A stretch of DNA of 64,000 bases, from assembly GCF_011578045.1 (NCBI RefSeq), contig NZ_CP049801.1:2294001-2358000 (forward strand), given 5' to 3'. The position numbers were made by a program, and so were the translations under genes. Below the pieces are notes generated by a model. It did not search any database. It saw only the letters and a list, made by a program, of their open reading frames with translations, and had not been told where the DNA came from. Shown one piece after another: positions 11,178 through 20,866 of the stretch. Source of the stretch: Acinetobacter shaoyimingii (GTDB taxonomy: Bacteria; Pseudomonadota; Gammaproteobacteria; Pseudomonadales; Moraxellaceae). Each line of letters begins with the position of its first letter. Position 1 is the first letter of the stretch.

Positions 11178-12344
11178 TTAAATCTGTTTAACTGTCCACT
11201 CACCCGATGCTTTCACCAATTGGTGTGTTGCATGTGGAATGGACTGAATATCATCATTGCCTAACAATTGCACCACGCTGAAACCGAGTTCACGTGTTTG
11301 CTGAATCGCTTGAATTAAATCTGCTTGTGTGCCTTTAGGGGCAACAACCACTGCAATCGTTTCAAATTGACCTGCGCTTAAAGCATATAAGTCACAAGAG
11401 AAACCTGTTGCTGGACGCGCACGTCCAAAGTGTTCGCCAATACCATCATAACGTCCACCCTGAGCCAATGGGGCTGCACGGTTTGGCGCATATACGGCAT
11501 ACATTAAACCTGTGTGATAGTGATAAGAACGCAGTTCTACAACATCAATACCAATATGCAGGTTTGGCCAACGTGCTTGAATTTCAGCTTTGGTGGTTTT
11601 TAATGCATCAAATGCTTGTTTAAACGCAATATCTGTAAAAATTTCAGCACTGAGTTTGCTTTCAAGCGTATCCAAATCACTTGCATAACGACCAAGCACA
11701 TAAAAGTCTTGACCATTATTTAAAGTTGCAGTGAATTCTGCCAATTCTGGCAAAGCTTTACGTTGATACAAATCAGAAAGATGACGCTCGATTGCTTTAC
11801 TTAAACCAGCATGCTTCACCAAACTACGGAACAAACCTACATGACCCAAGTCAAGATGGATTCCTTCACTGTAATTTACTGTATTCAGCAAATTCAACAT
11901 CACGTCGATCATCTCAACGTCTGCATCAATACTGTCTGAACCAAACAACTCTGCACCTAACTGAAGTGGTGCACGAGTGGTATTAAAACCTTGTGGTTTG
12001 GTATGTAAAACTGTACCTGCATAGCAGTAACGAGCCACACCCTCTTGTGGATGTACATGCGCATCGATACGTGCCACTTGTGGTGTCATATCGGCACGCA
12101 CACCCAGTAAACGACCTGATAATTGGTCGATCACTTTAAAAGTGGCTAAGTCTAAATCTTGATTCGATTCTGAAAGAGAAGAGAGAGATTCGATGTATTC
12201 GATAAATGGCGTGTACACCAACTGATAACCTCGTGAAGCGAGGAAATCTAATGCTTCGCGACGTAAAGTCTCAATGACTTGCGCCTGCTCTGGTAACACA
12301 TCAGCTACACCATCAGGTAATAACCATGTCTCTGAAATGGGCAT
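11178..12344 (-). CDS. hisZ: ATP phosphoribosyltransferase regulatory subunit
   Basis: 388-aa HisZ, a catalytically inactive histidyl-tRNA synthetase paralogue that binds short-form HisG and confers feedback control on the first step of histidine synthesis. Start MPISETWLLPDGVADVLP and the class II-like core (GVRADMTPQVARIDA, LAQGGRYDGIG) identify it. No C-terminal anticodon-binding domain is present, which separates it from HisS. hisG is not in the window. It precedes purA in a probable operon. Confidence 0.95.
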   Translation of the reverse strand: MPISETWLLPDGVADVLPEQAQVIETLRREALDFLASRGYQLVYTPFIEYIESLSSLSESNQDLDLATFKVIDQLSGRLLGVRADMTPQVARIDAHVHPQEGVARYCYAGTVLHTKPQGFNTTRAPLQLGAELFGSDSIDADVEMIDVMLNLLNTVNYSEGIHLDLGHVGLFRSLVKHAGLSKAIERHLSDLYQRKALPELAEFTATLNNGQDFYVLGRYASDLDTLESKLSAEIFTDIAFKQAFDALKTTKAEIQARWPNLHIGIDVVELRSYHYHTGLMYAVYAPNRAAPLAQGGRYDGIGEHFGRARPATGFSCDLYALSAGQFETIAVVVAPKGTQADLIQAIQQTRELGFSVVQLLGNDDIQSIPHATHQLVKASGEWTVKQI

Positions 12345-12385
12345 GTTGTAAACCTAAATCCTGTCAGTGCGGAACAAATCCGCAT

Positions 12386-12411
12386 AAAAAAATCGGGAAC
12401 ACACCCGATTT
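12386..12411 (-). terminator. Rho-independent terminator between gap/epd and hisZ
   Basis: On the minus strand AAATCGGG / CCCGATTT with a six-base loop followed by a T run. It lies about 165 bp after the dehydrogenase stop and about 40 bp before the hisZ start. Confidence 0.75.
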
Positions 12412-12575
12412 CTCCTAGTCTACCACGTTCGTTTTCGCTGTGCACCTGACTTTTGAGAAAACAAACATAAAATTTGAATCAATTTTACCGTATTTGGTGC
12501 ACAGGACATAAGAAAACAGAATGGCTTTGTTTTACTCATTACACTTGATTTCACGTAATATGAAATCATCATCAT

Positions 12576-13604
12576 TTAAACTGAACAAAACGACTCACAC
12601 AAATCCAATAAACGATTTGCGTAGCCCCATTCATTATCATACCAAGCAAACACTTTGGCTTGTCTACCAACGACCATGGTCTGTGTCAAATCAACAATAA
12701 GCGAAAATGGCGAATGATTAAAATCGGATGATACCAATGGTTCATCCGTTACATCCATAATTTCACGATAATCAAACCGAGCAGCTTTAATCATGACTTC
12801 ATTTACAAGGTGTGAAGTCATTGGTGATGGTGAGGTAAAGGTTAAATCAATCGCTGCAACATTGACCGTAGGCACACGTATTGAGTAACCGTCAATACGA
12901 TCTTCCATTTTCGGCATGACACGTTTTAAAGCACCTAAAGCTGAGGATGTGGTCGGAATAATATTTTGACTTGATGCACGGGCACGTCGTAAATCACGAT
13001 GAGCATGATCTAAAACCGATTGATCTGCGGTTAATGCATGAATTTCTGTCATCAGCGCTGTATCTATTCCAAAAGCATCATCCAGAATCTTGACCAAAGG
13101 TACTAAAGCTTGAGTCGTACAGGACACACTGGAAATAATTCGGTCTGTTGGTTTTACTTCGTCGTGATTAACACCATAAACAATTGCAGCATCCACAGTA
13201 TCAAAAGGTGCAGCGCCAATAATCACGCGTTTCGCACCTGCTTTTAAATGTTGACTCGCTGCATCTCTAGAACGAAACAGTCCTGTACATTCGAGCACAA
13301 CATCGACATTCATCTTGTCCCAAGGTAATTTTTCAGGATCAGCAATAGAATGCACTTGCACTTTAAGTTGTTGCTCTCCACAAACAATATGCAAATACAC
13401 TTGCTCATCTTCATAACTTAAATCCACTTGCCCCTGAAAACGACCATGTGTCGTGTCGTATTTAAACAAATGCATTAAGGTTTCAACGTCTGCAACATCA
13501 TTAATCGCAACAATATCAAAGTGAAACTGTTTTGGATTTTCAAACCAAGCACGCAAAACATTACGACCAATTCGTCCAAATCCATTGATTGCTATTCGTT
13601 GCAT
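12576..13604 (-). CDS. Glyceraldehyde-3-phosphate / erythrose-4-phosphate dehydrogenase family protein
   Basis: 342-aa NAD-dependent phosphorylating dehydrogenase. The Rossmann motif NGFGRIGR (7-14), catalytic Cys162 and His189 (IHALTADQ), and C-terminal WYDNEWGYANR are present. The active-site signature is SCTTQ, with Gln165 where almost all family members have Asn. Features such as GAAPFDTVDA and DFNHSPFS resemble both GapA and Epd, so I cannot decide between glyceraldehyde-3-phosphate and erythrose-4-phosphate (pyridoxal phosphate pathway) as substrate. It is a single gene with a long upstream gap. Confidence 0.85.
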   Translation of the reverse strand: MQRIAINGFGRIGRNVLRAWFENPKQFHFDIVAINDVADVETLMHLFKYDTTHGRFQGQVDLSYEDEQVYLHIVCGEQQLKVQVHSIADPEKLPWDKMNVDVVLECTGLFRSRDAASQHLKAGAKRVIIGAAPFDTVDAAIVYGVNHDEVKPTDRIISSVSCTTQALVPLVKILDDAFGIDTALMTEIHALTADQSVLDHAHRDLRRARASSQNIIPTTSSALGALKRVMPKMEDRIDGYSIRVPTVNVAAIDLTFTSPSPMTSHLVNEVMIKAARFDYREIMDVTDEPLVSSDFNHSPFSLIVDLTQTMVVGRQAKVFAWYDNEWGYANRLLDLCESFCSV

Positions 13605-14009
13605 CAGTGACCCTTAAAAGATTAAAAAGAAGACTCTATGGCTATAGTAATAGATTTCAGAGGATTACAGATATAAAATCTAAGTTTAAGCGTTTTCAGC
13701 AATTCTGATGAGTCTTTACCACCATCCTCATGATTTAACCTTTTATTAAAAAATAAGATCTGAAAATAGCAATCCTTGAATCAGCAGTGAATTGTTGATT
13801 GGTTATAGTTCGATGTATTTTAGCAAAATTATCATCAAAATTTAGAATGAATGGTTTAAAAAAAACTTATAAAAAGCAATGTTTTGCCTCAAAGCTAATT
13901 CAATGAAAAAAGATTTAGGGTTTTGTGCTTAAAAAAACAACATATACACACCACCTTGACCATTGTTATCACTTCTAGGCTTTATCATTTTAGATAAACA
14001 CTGTATAAA

Positions 14010-14029
14010 AATTCTCTTTAAAGAGAATT
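14010..14029. promoter_or_regulatory. Perfect 20-nt palindrome, possible operator
   Basis: AATTCTCTTTAAAGAGAATT reads the same on both strands and ends 23 bases before the alaS -35 element. No T run follows in the strand direction of a nearby gene, so an operator is more likely than a terminator. The bound factor is unknown. Confidence 0.4.
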
Positions 14030-14052
14030 GTCACCAAAACACTTTAAAATCA

Positions 14053-14081
14053 TTGGTGCATATTTCTTTTTCCGTTATAAT
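14053..14081 (+). promoter_or_regulatory. Sigma-70 promoter of alaS
   Basis: TTGGTG (14053-14058), 17 bases, then a perfect TATAAT (14076-14081). The alaS start is about 115 bases downstream. Confidence 0.6.
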
Positions 14082-14200
14082 TTGGCGTTTAAAAATTTTA
14101 AGCCCGTGTGCTGTGGCAAATCATCATTTATGAATATGCACAGTTACACTATTAGCCAATTTGAAAATTATGGAGTGACTTGGTTGTGAGTACTCGTTTT

Positions 14201-16879
14201 ATGACATCCGCTGAAATTCGTGAAGCATTTTTGCGTTATTTTGAATCGCAAGGGCATACACGTGTCGCGTCGAGTTCTCTGGTACCGGCCAATGACCCGA
14301 CCCTTTTATTTACTAATGCAGGGATGAACCAGTTTAAAGACTGCTTCCTTGGCTTAGAAAAACGTGATTATGTTCGTGCAACGACATCACAAAAATGTGT
14401 TCGTGCTGGTGGTAAACATAACGATTTAGACAACGTCGGTTATACCGCACGTCACCATACATTCTTTGAAATGTTAGGTAACTTCTCGTTTGGTGATTAC
14501 TTCAAACGTGATGCCATCAAATTCGCATGGGAATTCCTCACTGGCGATGCATGGTTAGCTCTTCCTAAAGATAAACTTTATGTGACCGTTTATCATACTG
14601 ATGATGAAGCATTCGACATCTGGAACAAAGAAGTTGGTCTAGATGCAAGCCGTATTATCCGTATTGGTGATAACAAAGGCGAAAAATACGCATCTGATAA
14701 CTTCTGGGCAATGGGTGATACAGGTCCTTGCGGTCCATGTTCAGAAATTTTCTTTGACCATGGTAATCATATCTGGGGTGGCTTACCAGGTACTCCTGAA
14801 GAAGATGGCGACCGTTTCATCGAAATCTGGAATAACGTATTCATGCAGTTCAACCGTACTGCTGATGGCGTATTGCACCCTCTTCCAGCACCTTCTGTTG
14901 ATACAGGTATGGGCTTAGAGCGTATTTCAGCAGTTCTTCAACACGTGAACTCAAACTATGAAATCGATCTATTCCAAAACTTATTAAAAGCTGCTGCTGA
15001 AATCATTGGTCTAGATACCACTGAACTTGAAGCAAAAGCGCAAGCAGAAAACAAACCTGTTGATTATCCTGCCTCTTTAAAAGTGGTTGCTGACCATGCA
15101 CGTTCTTGCTGCTTCCTCATCGCTGATGGTGTAAACCCATCGAATGAAGGTCGTGGTTATGTATTACGTCGTATTATCCGTCGTGCAGTTCGTCACGGCA
15201 ACAAACTTGGTGCGACTGGTACATTCTTCTACAAAATGCTTCAACCGTTAATTGAGGTAATGGGTGCAGCATATCCAGAACTTGAAGCTCAAAAAGCTCG
15301 TATTGAAGCAGCTCTAATTAAAGAAGAAGAACAATTCGCAAAAACACTTGAACAAGGTTTGAAATTGCTCGAAGGTGAATTATCAAATCTTAAAGGCAAT
15401 GTCATTCCAGGCGAAACTGTATTTAAACTTTACGATACTTACGGCTTCCCGACTGACTTAACTGCTGATATCGCACGTGAACGTGAGTTGACGATTGACG
15501 AAGCTGGCTTTGAAGTTGAAATGGCTGCTCAACGTCAACGTGCACGTGATGCAGGTAAATTCGCGATCGACTACAACAGTGTTGTGAAAGTTGATGGCGA
15601 AACTCAGTTTGATGGCTATGACGCAACTCAAGGTCAAGGTCAAATTGTTGCGATCTATAAAGATGGCGAACAAGTAGATGAAGTGGTTGAAGGTGACGAA
15701 GCGCTCATCGTATTAAACCAAACACCGTTCTATGCAGAAAGCGGTGGTCAAATTGGTGACACAGGTATCTTCAAAAACGATACAGGTATTTTTGAAGTTC
15801 AAGATACCAAAAAATCGGGTGGCGCATTTGTACACCAAGGTATCGTGACCATGGGTAGCTTAAAAGCAACTCAATCTGTTGAAGCTGTTGTGAAAGCCGA
15901 TATCCGTGCTGCAACTGCACGTAACCACTCTGCGACTCACTTGTTACATGCTGCCCTTCGTCAAATCTTGGGCACGCACGTACAGCAAAAAGGTTCATTG
16001 GTTGCTTCAGACATTTTACGTTTTGACTTTGCCAATGACCAACCTGTGACATTTGAACAGTTGCAAGAAATTGAACGTCTTGTCAATGCTGAAGTGATTG
16101 CAAACACAGCTGTAACAACCGAACTGCTCGACATCGAATCTGCGAAAGCAAAAGGTGCAATGATGTTGTTCGGTGAAAAATATGGTGACGAAGTTCGTGT
16201 ACTTTCTATGGGTTCAGTGATTGATGAGAAAAATTTCTCAATCGAACTTTGTGGTGGTATCCATGTAAAACGCACTGGCGATATCGGTCTGTTCAAAATC
16301 ACTTCTGAAGGTGGTGTAGCAGCAGGTGTACGTCGTATTGAAGCAGTGACAGGTACTAAAGCAGTTGAAGTTGCTCAAAAAGCTGATCGTGATATTCATA
16401 CCATCAACGGTATTTTGAAAGCACAAAAAGATCAAACTTTAGAGAAAGTTGAAGCGGTTGTTGACACAGCATCTAGCTTACAAAAGCAAATCGAACAATT
16501 GAATCAAAAATTAGCGCACTTCCAAGCAGCTGAACTTTTAAGTCAAGTTCAAACGATTGCTGGTCGTGAAACGTTAATCACCACTGTTCAAAACATGGAT
16601 GCGAAATCACTTCGTAACCTACATGACGGTGTGAAATCAAAATTAGAAAATGCAGTCATTGTACTTGCTGGTGTCGAGGGTGATAAAGTCAGTCTCATTG
16701 CATCTGTAGCGAAAGACTTTACTGCTTCTATTAAAGCAGGTGACATCATCAAACACTTGGCAACTGAGCTTGGTGGTAAAGGTGGTGGTAAACCTGACTT
16801 GGCACAAGGTGGCGCGCCACTTAACGAGAAGTTTGCAACTGTTATGGCAGAATTACCTGCTTGGCTTGCAGCAAAATAA
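14201..16879 (+). CDS. alaS: Alanyl-tRNA synthetase
   Basis: Charges tRNA-Ala. 892 aa with a class II catalytic core ([28 protein letters not shown]), tRNA-recognition domain, editing domain zinc ligands HSATHLLH (about 578-585) and CGGIHV, and a C-terminal glycine-rich C-Ala domain ([14 protein letters not shown]). I use the ATG at 14201, where homology begins ([10 protein letters not shown]). A GTG at 14186 has a GGAG ten bases upstream and would add five residues; it may be the true start. lysC follows after 68 bases on the same strand. Confidence 0.96.
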   Translation: MTSAEIREAFLRYFESQGHTRVASSSLVPANDPTLLFTNAGMNQFKDCFLGLEKRDYVRATTSQKCVRAGGKHNDLDNVGYTARHHTFFEMLGNFSFGDYFKRDAIKFAWEFLTGDAWLALPKDKLYVTVYHTDDEAFDIWNKEVGLDASRIIRIGDNKGEKYASDNFWAMGDTGPCGPCSEIFFDHGNHIWGGLPGTPEEDGDRFIEIWNNVFMQFNRTADGVLHPLPAPSVDTGMGLERISAVLQHVNSNYEIDLFQNLLKAAAEIIGLDTTELEAKAQAENKPVDYPASLKVVADHARSCCFLIADGVNPSNEGRGYVLRRIIRRAVRHGNKLGATGTFFYKMLQPLIEVMGAAYPELEAQKARIEAALIKEEEQFAKTLEQGLKLLEGELSNLKGNVIPGETVFKLYDTYGFPTDLTADIARERELTIDEAGFEVEMAAQRQRARDAGKFAIDYNSVVKVDGETQFDGYDATQGQGQIVAIYKDGEQVDEVVEGDEALIVLNQTPFYAESGGQIGDTGIFKNDTGIFEVQDTKKSGGAFVHQGIVTMGSLKATQSVEAVVKADIRAATARNHSATHLLHAALRQILGTHVQQKGSLVASDILRFDFANDQPVTFEQLQEIERLVNAEVIANTAVTTELLDIESAKAKGAMMLFGEKYGDEVRVLSMGSVIDEKNFSIELCGGIHVKRTGDIGLFKITSEGGVAAGVRRIEAVTGTKAVEVAQKADRDIHTINGILKAQKDQTLEKVEAVVDTASSLQKQIEQLNQKLAHFQAAELLSQVQTIAGRETLITTVQNMDAKSLRNLHDGVKSKLENAVIVLAGVEGDKVSLIASVAKDFTASIKAGDIIKHLATELGGKGGGKPDLAQGGAPLNEKFATVMAELPAWLAAK

Positions 16880-16900
16880 GACTTCACTTTTTGTGTAACG

Positions 16901-16927
16901 GACCCTGATGAAGGTTCAGTCAGGGTC
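16901..16927 (+). terminator. Hairpin between alaS and lysC
   Basis: GACCCTGA / TCAGGGTC arms with an inner TGA/TCA pair. No long T run follows, so it may be a weak terminator, a processing site or a translation-control hairpin just ahead of lysC. Confidence 0.45.
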
Positions 16928-16947
16928 ATGGCTTTTATGGAACAACT

Positions 16948-18228
16948 ATGGCATTAATCGTTCAAAAATATGGCGGTACCTCTATGGGTACTCCCGAGCG
17001 CATTTTAAATGTTGCTCGTCGTGTAAAGCGCTGGCATGACCATGGCCACAAGGTAGTGGTTGTCGTATCAGCAATGAGTGGCGAAACCAATCGTTTACTT
17101 GCTTTAGCGAAGGCCATTACCGAAACCCCCGACCCGCGTGAACTTGACCAAATGGTTTCTACCGGTGAACAGGTTACGATTTCTATGTTAGCGATGGCGC
17201 TTAACTCGATTGGAGTTGAAGCAAAATCACTGACTGGTCGCCAGGTTGGTATTAAAACCGACAGCGCATTTACCAAAGCTCGTATTGAATCGATTGATAC
17301 AGATGTATTGACTGAGAATTTAGATGCTGGCCGTGTACTTGTTGTTGCTGGTTTCCAAGGCTTTGATGAAAATGGCAACACCACAACTTTAGGGCGTGGT
17401 GGTTCTGATACTTCTGGTGTTGCACTTGCTGCAGCATTAAAAGCAGATGAATGTCAAATTTATACAGACGTGGACGGTGTTTATACTACCGACCCACGCG
17501 TTGCACCAAAAGCAAAAAAAGTTGATCGTATTTCTTTTGAAGAAATGCTAGAAATGGCATCACTTGGTTCTAAAGTTTTACAAATTCGCTCTGTAGAATT
17601 TGCAGGTAAATACCAAGTGCCTCTACGCGTATTATCAAGTTTTGATAATGACAATGATGGCGCATTCGACGAAGATTTTAAACAAAATGTCGGGACACTA
17701 ATCACCACTGAAGCGGAAGACAAAATGGAACAACCAATTATCTCAGGTATCGCGTTTAACCGCGATGAAGCAAAGTTAACGATTTTAGGCGTGCCTGATA
17801 AACCTGGTATTGCTTCTAATATCTTAAGCCCTATTGGTGAAGCAAACGTTGAAGTGGATATGATTATCCAAAACGTTGAAGAAGATGGTACAACTGATTT
17901 TACATTTACTGTAAATCGTGGTGAATTACCAAAAGCGAAAGCAATTTTAGAAGCGACTGCTAAAGAAATTGGTGCACGCGAAGTAGCGACACGTTCAGAC
18001 ATCGTTAAAGTGTCAATCGTTGGTGTGGGTATGCGTTCTCACGCTGGTGTTGCAAGTAAAATGTTCACTGCTCTTGCAAAAGAAGGCATTAACATTTTAA
18101 TGATATCAACATCAGAAATTAAGATTTCAGTGATTATCGATGAAAAGTATTTAGAGCTTGCTGTACGTGCACTTCACACTGCATTTGGTTTAGATCGTGA
18201 AAGTGGCGAATCTAGCGTTCGTGCTTAA
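16948..18228 (+). CDS. lysC: Aspartate kinase
   Basis: Phosphorylates aspartate, opening the lysine, threonine and methionine pathway. 426 aa: amino-acid kinase domain with KYGGTSMG near the N-terminus, GRGGSDTSGVALAAAL and TDVDGVYTTDPR, then two ACT domains (about 265-340 and 345-415) that bind the feedback amino acid. The alaS-lysC-csrA order is common in Pseudomonas and relatives. No internal-start small subunit was examined in detail. Confidence 0.96.
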   Translation: MALIVQKYGGTSMGTPERILNVARRVKRWHDHGHKVVVVVSAMSGETNRLLALAKAITETPDPRELDQMVSTGEQVTISMLAMALNSIGVEAKSLTGRQVGIKTDSAFTKARIESIDTDVLTENLDAGRVLVVAGFQGFDENGNTTTLGRGGSDTSGVALAAALKADECQIYTDVDGVYTTDPRVAPKAKKVDRISFEEMLEMASLGSKVLQIRSVEFAGKYQVPLRVLSSFDNDNDGAFDEDFKQNVGTLITTEAEDKMEQPIISGIAFNRDEAKLTILGVPDKPGIASNILSPIGEANVEVDMIIQNVEEDGTTDFTFTVNRGELPKAKAILEATAKEIGAREVATRSDIVKVSIVGVGMRSHAGVASKMFTALAKEGINILMISTSEIKISVIIDEKYLELAVRALHTAFGLDRESGESSVRA

Positions 18229-18275
18229 TCGTTTATAAATTAACAATTCCTAGCAAAATAATAGGAATAAATATT

Positions 18276-18309
18276 CAGAGCCACTGTAGTTTTTTTTATA
18301 GTGGCTCTG
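18276..18309 (+). terminator. Hairpin downstream of lysC
   Basis: CAGAGCCACT / AGTGGCTCTG stem enclosing a 14-base loop that itself carries eight T. A short TTAT run follows. Likely the lysC terminator; the T-rich loop is unusual. Confidence 0.55.
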
Positions 18310-18393
18310 TTATATTAGGGGCATAGCAAATTAGATAAAGTTCAATAGAGATGAAATTTTGCGTATTTCATCACATAATCTGTTAAAATTTAC

Positions 18394-18399
18394 TATAAT
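18394..18399 (+). promoter_or_regulatory. Likely -10 element of csrA
   Basis: A perfect TATAAT about 65 bases before the csrA start. The -35 region at the expected distance is a poor match, so the promoter may need an activator. Confidence 0.4.
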
Positions 18400-18463
18400 G
18401 CTGAGGTTGTATTTTAGCTTTTGAAAAAACTATCGCAGGTTTAGCGTTTGCAAGGAGATAAAC

Positions 18464-18718
18464 ATGCTGATTCTGACGCGTCGTGTCGGAGAAACATTAA
18501 TGATTGGGGATCAAGTCAGTGTTACTGTACTTGGCGTTAAAGGCAACCAAGTTCGTATTGGTGTAAATGCGCCAAAAGAAGTGTCTGTACACCGTGAAGA
18601 AATCTATCAACGAATTCAACACGAGCGTGCAATGCATGAACACCTTCAACATATTGATCAAGAATATCAACCTAATTTCGAAGAAGAGAATTTTACAGAT
18701 AAAGATTTTAATCGCTAA
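18464..18718 (+). CDS. csrA: Carbon storage regulator CsrA
   Basis: RNA-binding post-transcriptional regulator that binds GGA motifs in mRNA leaders. 84 aa: the first 55 residues are the highly conserved dimer ([34 protein letters not shown]). The tail is about 20 residues longer than E. coli CsrA (61 aa) and is acidic and His/Gln-rich, which appears usual for Acinetobacter. AAGGAGA lies eight bases before the start, a strong ribosome site that itself contains GGA, so self-binding is plausible. Confidence 0.96.
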   Translation: MLILTRRVGETLMIGDQVSVTVLGVKGNQVRIGVNAPKEVSVHREEIYQRIQHERAMHEHLQHIDQEYQPNFEEENFTDKDFNR

Positions 18719-18738
18719 GATTAAAGTCTTTATCGTCT

Positions 18739-18760
18739 AAAGCGGCTCAATAGCCGCTTT
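18739..18760 (+). terminator. Rho-independent terminator of csrA
   Basis: AAAGCGGCT / AGCCGCTTT with a CAAT loop, shortly after the csrA stop. Confidence 0.8.
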
Positions 18761-18827
18761 AAATATGTGCTTTATAGATGATTCAGATATATAAATTAAA
18801 TACATTTGTTTAAATCAGAATAATAAA

Positions 18828-19397
18828 TCATTCTAAATTCAAAGCTTTCTTCACAGGACCGAAACTCCGACGATGCTCATCAATAATACCGTACTGCGCT
18901 ATGGCTTCAAAATGAGCTTTCGTCGGATACCCTTTATGTTGAGCAAAGCCAAATTGTGGATAGAACCGATCGAGTTCCACCATTTGTCGATCTCGGGTCA
19001 CTTTTGCCAAGATACTGGCTGCGGAAATTTCAGCATGTAATGCATCTCCTCCAATAATCGCATCACAGCTCATCGCTAAGCCTTGCGGGATTTTATTACC
19101 ATCGACCAAGACATGCTCAGGCTGAATATTAAGCTTTTCCACCGCTCTACGCATAGCCAACAATGATGCTTGCAAAATATTATATTCATCAATTTCGGGT
19201 GCAGAAGCTTCTGCAATGGCCCAAGCCAATGCTTTTTCTTGAATTTCCACAAAAAGCTTTTCACGTTTCTTTTCAGTCAATTTTTTTGAGTCATTCAACC
19301 CTTCAATTGGACAATTCGGGTCTAAAATTACCGCAGCAGCAACCACTGAACCAACTAAAGGTCCACGACCTGCTTCATCTACTCCTGCAATGAGCAT
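18828..19397 (-). CDS. rnhB: Ribonuclease HII
   Basis: Removes misincorporated ribonucleotides and RNA from RNA-DNA hybrids. 189 aa with the RNase H-fold acidic residues: Asp-Glu in [13 protein letters not shown], Asp in VLVDGNKIP, and Asp in [12 protein letters not shown]. Length is near the short end for the family. It stands alone on the minus strand, convergent with csrA. Confidence 0.95.
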   Translation of the reverse strand: MLIAGVDEAGRGPLVGSVVAAAVILDPNCPIEGLNDSKKLTEKKREKLFVEIQEKALAWAIAEASAPEIDEYNILQASLLAMRRAVEKLNIQPEHVLVDGNKIPQGLAMSCDAIIGGDALHAEISAASILAKVTRDRQMVELDRFYPQFGFAQHKGYPTKAHFEAIAQYGIIDEHRRSFGPVKKALNLE

Positions 19398-19407
19398 ACA
19401 AACTCCT

Positions 19408-19472
19408 CAAAAAAGAAAACGACCCATTTTCCCCTGATTTAAGGTCTAAATCAAAGAAAATTGAGTCGTTTA
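19408..19472 (-). terminator. Long-stem terminator of the four-Cys lipoprotein gene
   Basis: On the minus strand AAACGACTCAATTTTC pairs imperfectly with GAAAATGGGTCGTTT, enclosing a smaller TGATTTA/TAAATCA hairpin, and is followed by TCTTTTTT. It ends just before the rnhB start. Confidence 0.65.
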
Positions 19473-19483
19473 ATGGTGTGTAA

Positions 19484-19876
19484 TTAGTTTTTCAAAGTTT
19501 CAATAACACATGCATTCAATGATGATGTTACAACTCGAGTAATCAAACTTGCTTGTGATGTTTTATCTAATGCAGCGGTAACCATATCAGCAGCCGTTAC
19601 AGTCGTTGTGGCTTTATCTGCTACACATGAACATACTTCTGTTTGTAATTCAGATGCCTGTGTTTCTGTAAGAAGTTTTGAACCAGTTTTCCAATACGTA
19701 TTGTTGTTCAATTCTGTCGCACATTTCGCTTGTACGCCCACTTTAATCGCCATTGTTGCAAGACCACCACCTAACGATGAAGCTGTACCAGTGCCTGAAG
19801 TTGTACCTGTTGTGTCTGTTACGCAAGCAGTTAATGCCAATGTTAGCGGTACAAGTGCAGCGATCAATTTTTTCAC
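19484..19876 (-). CDS. Small four-cysteine lipoprotein of unknown family
   Basis: 130 aa. Signal peptide MKKLIAALVPLTLALTAC with a lipobox (Cys18), then a Thr/Gly/Ser linker and a compact mature part with four more cysteines in the pattern C-x29-C-x-C-x38-C. The protein at 20867-21223 has the same spacing without a single gap, including a Trp at position +10 from the first Cys. The CxC pair suggests disulfide or metal binding in the periplasm, but nothing in the sequence proves it. I recognise no named family. Confidence 0.75.
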   Translation of the reverse strand: MKKLIAALVPLTLALTACVTDTTGTTSGTGTASSLGGGLATMAIKVGVQAKCATELNNNTYWKTGSKLLTETQASELQTEVCSCVADKATTTVTAADMVTAALDKTSQASLITRVVTSSLNACVIETLKN

Positions 19877-20151
19877 AATGAATCCTTAATGTTACGTGAA
19901 TTTAGTAGCGGTATTGTGCCCGATTACAAAGAAAATGTGAAAAGTATTAAAATAAGTTTTTATAGATTATATTGATCATGAATTAACAATAATTTAAAAA
20001 CCCTATATAGTTAAAAAACAAAGCATTATTAAACAAATAAACACCGTTGCATAAATAGATCAAGCCGTTTCAAATTCAGCATTTCATTTGTAGCTCATTT
20101 TTTGTTTAAATGCTTGATTAATTTATAAACGAACGACCATGGATATACACC

Positions 20152-20706
20152 ATGCAAAATAATTCAGCGTATTACACAAGAACAGCTCAATGGCTCCACT
20201 GGATCATGGCAATCATTTTTATTGCTGCTTGGGTGATTGGTTTTTATAGTGGTAACTTTCTAAGTTATGATGTCGATGGTAGCTTTAAAGGCCAAGTTAT
20301 CACCTTGCACAAAAATATCGCAACTGTAATTTTATTTTTAGTGGTTGTCCGTATTTTCTGGCGCTACACCCACCCTGCTCCTGAATTACCCAATACCATG
20401 TCACCTGCGATGAAATTCGCAGCGCATGCAGGACATTTACTGCTGTATATCATGCTGATTGCTATGCCTGTCACTGGCTGCTTATATAGCTGGAGCGCAG
20501 GTCATCCTGCACCTGTTTTGTATTTATTTGAAATTCCACGTTTGGTTCAAGAAAACCCTGAGCTGGTAGAAATTGTTAAACCACTACATGTTTATTTATC
20601 TTGGGGCGTTGGTTTATTGATAGTCGGACATGCCGCAGCTGCTTTAAAACATCACTTTATCGATAAGGATAATGTATTACGCAGCATGACACGTCAAAAA
20701 GACTGA
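20152..20706 (+). CDS. cybB: Cytochrome b561 (CybB family)
   Basis: 184-aa four-helix membrane cytochrome b of the prokaryotic cytochrome b561 family, thought to pass electrons between quinone and periplasmic or superoxide partners. Candidate heme histidines are His16 (QWLHWIMAI), the one in ITLHKNIA, and HVYLSW and GHAAAALKHH in the last helix. It is flanked on both sides by members of the four-Cys exported family on the opposite strand. Confidence 0.9.
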   Translation: MQNNSAYYTRTAQWLHWIMAIIFIAAWVIGFYSGNFLSYDVDGSFKGQVITLHKNIATVILFLVVVRIFWRYTHPAPELPNTMSPAMKFAAHAGHLLLYIMLIAMPVTGCLYSWSAGHPAPVLYLFEIPRLVQENPELVEIVKPLHVYLSWGVGLLIVGHAAAALKHHFIDKDNVLRSMTRQKD

Positions 20707-20711
20707 TCTTA

Positions 20712-20750
20712 GAATGATTCCATATCGTGGAAACACATATGGAATCATTC
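20712..20750 (+). terminator. Strong hairpin after the cytochrome b561 gene
   Basis: GAATGATTCCATAT / ATATGGAATCATTC, a 14-bp perfect stem, continues past one bulged C into GTG-GAAA-CAC with a GNRA loop. No T run follows, so it may protect the mRNA 3' end rather than terminate alone. Confidence 0.5.
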
Positions 20751-20866
20751 AATATTGATACGCCCATAATGTACGCTTAACACCACCTCTACACTTTGCT
20801 ATAGCTCAATATTCTTAATCACATAGGATATGATGTGGGATAGTCTAAATGCAGTTCATCAGCAAT

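Larger units (their letters stand above)
13605..14200. other. Divergent intergenic region between the dehydrogenase gene and alaS
   Basis: Nearly 600 bases without a coding frame I can support. It contains a perfect 20-nt palindrome (14010-14029), a good sigma-70 promoter for alaS (14053-14081), and AT-rich sequence that presumably holds the dehydrogenase promoter. Confidence 0.6.

Noticed and set aside
13641..13665. A 16-base match (TATAGTAATAGATTTC) between the spacer at 29244-29275 and intergenic DNA near 13647
   Set aside because: Only half of the spacer matches, it is AT-rich, and the seed end (CTCCTTTT) does not match, so it is not a self-target.
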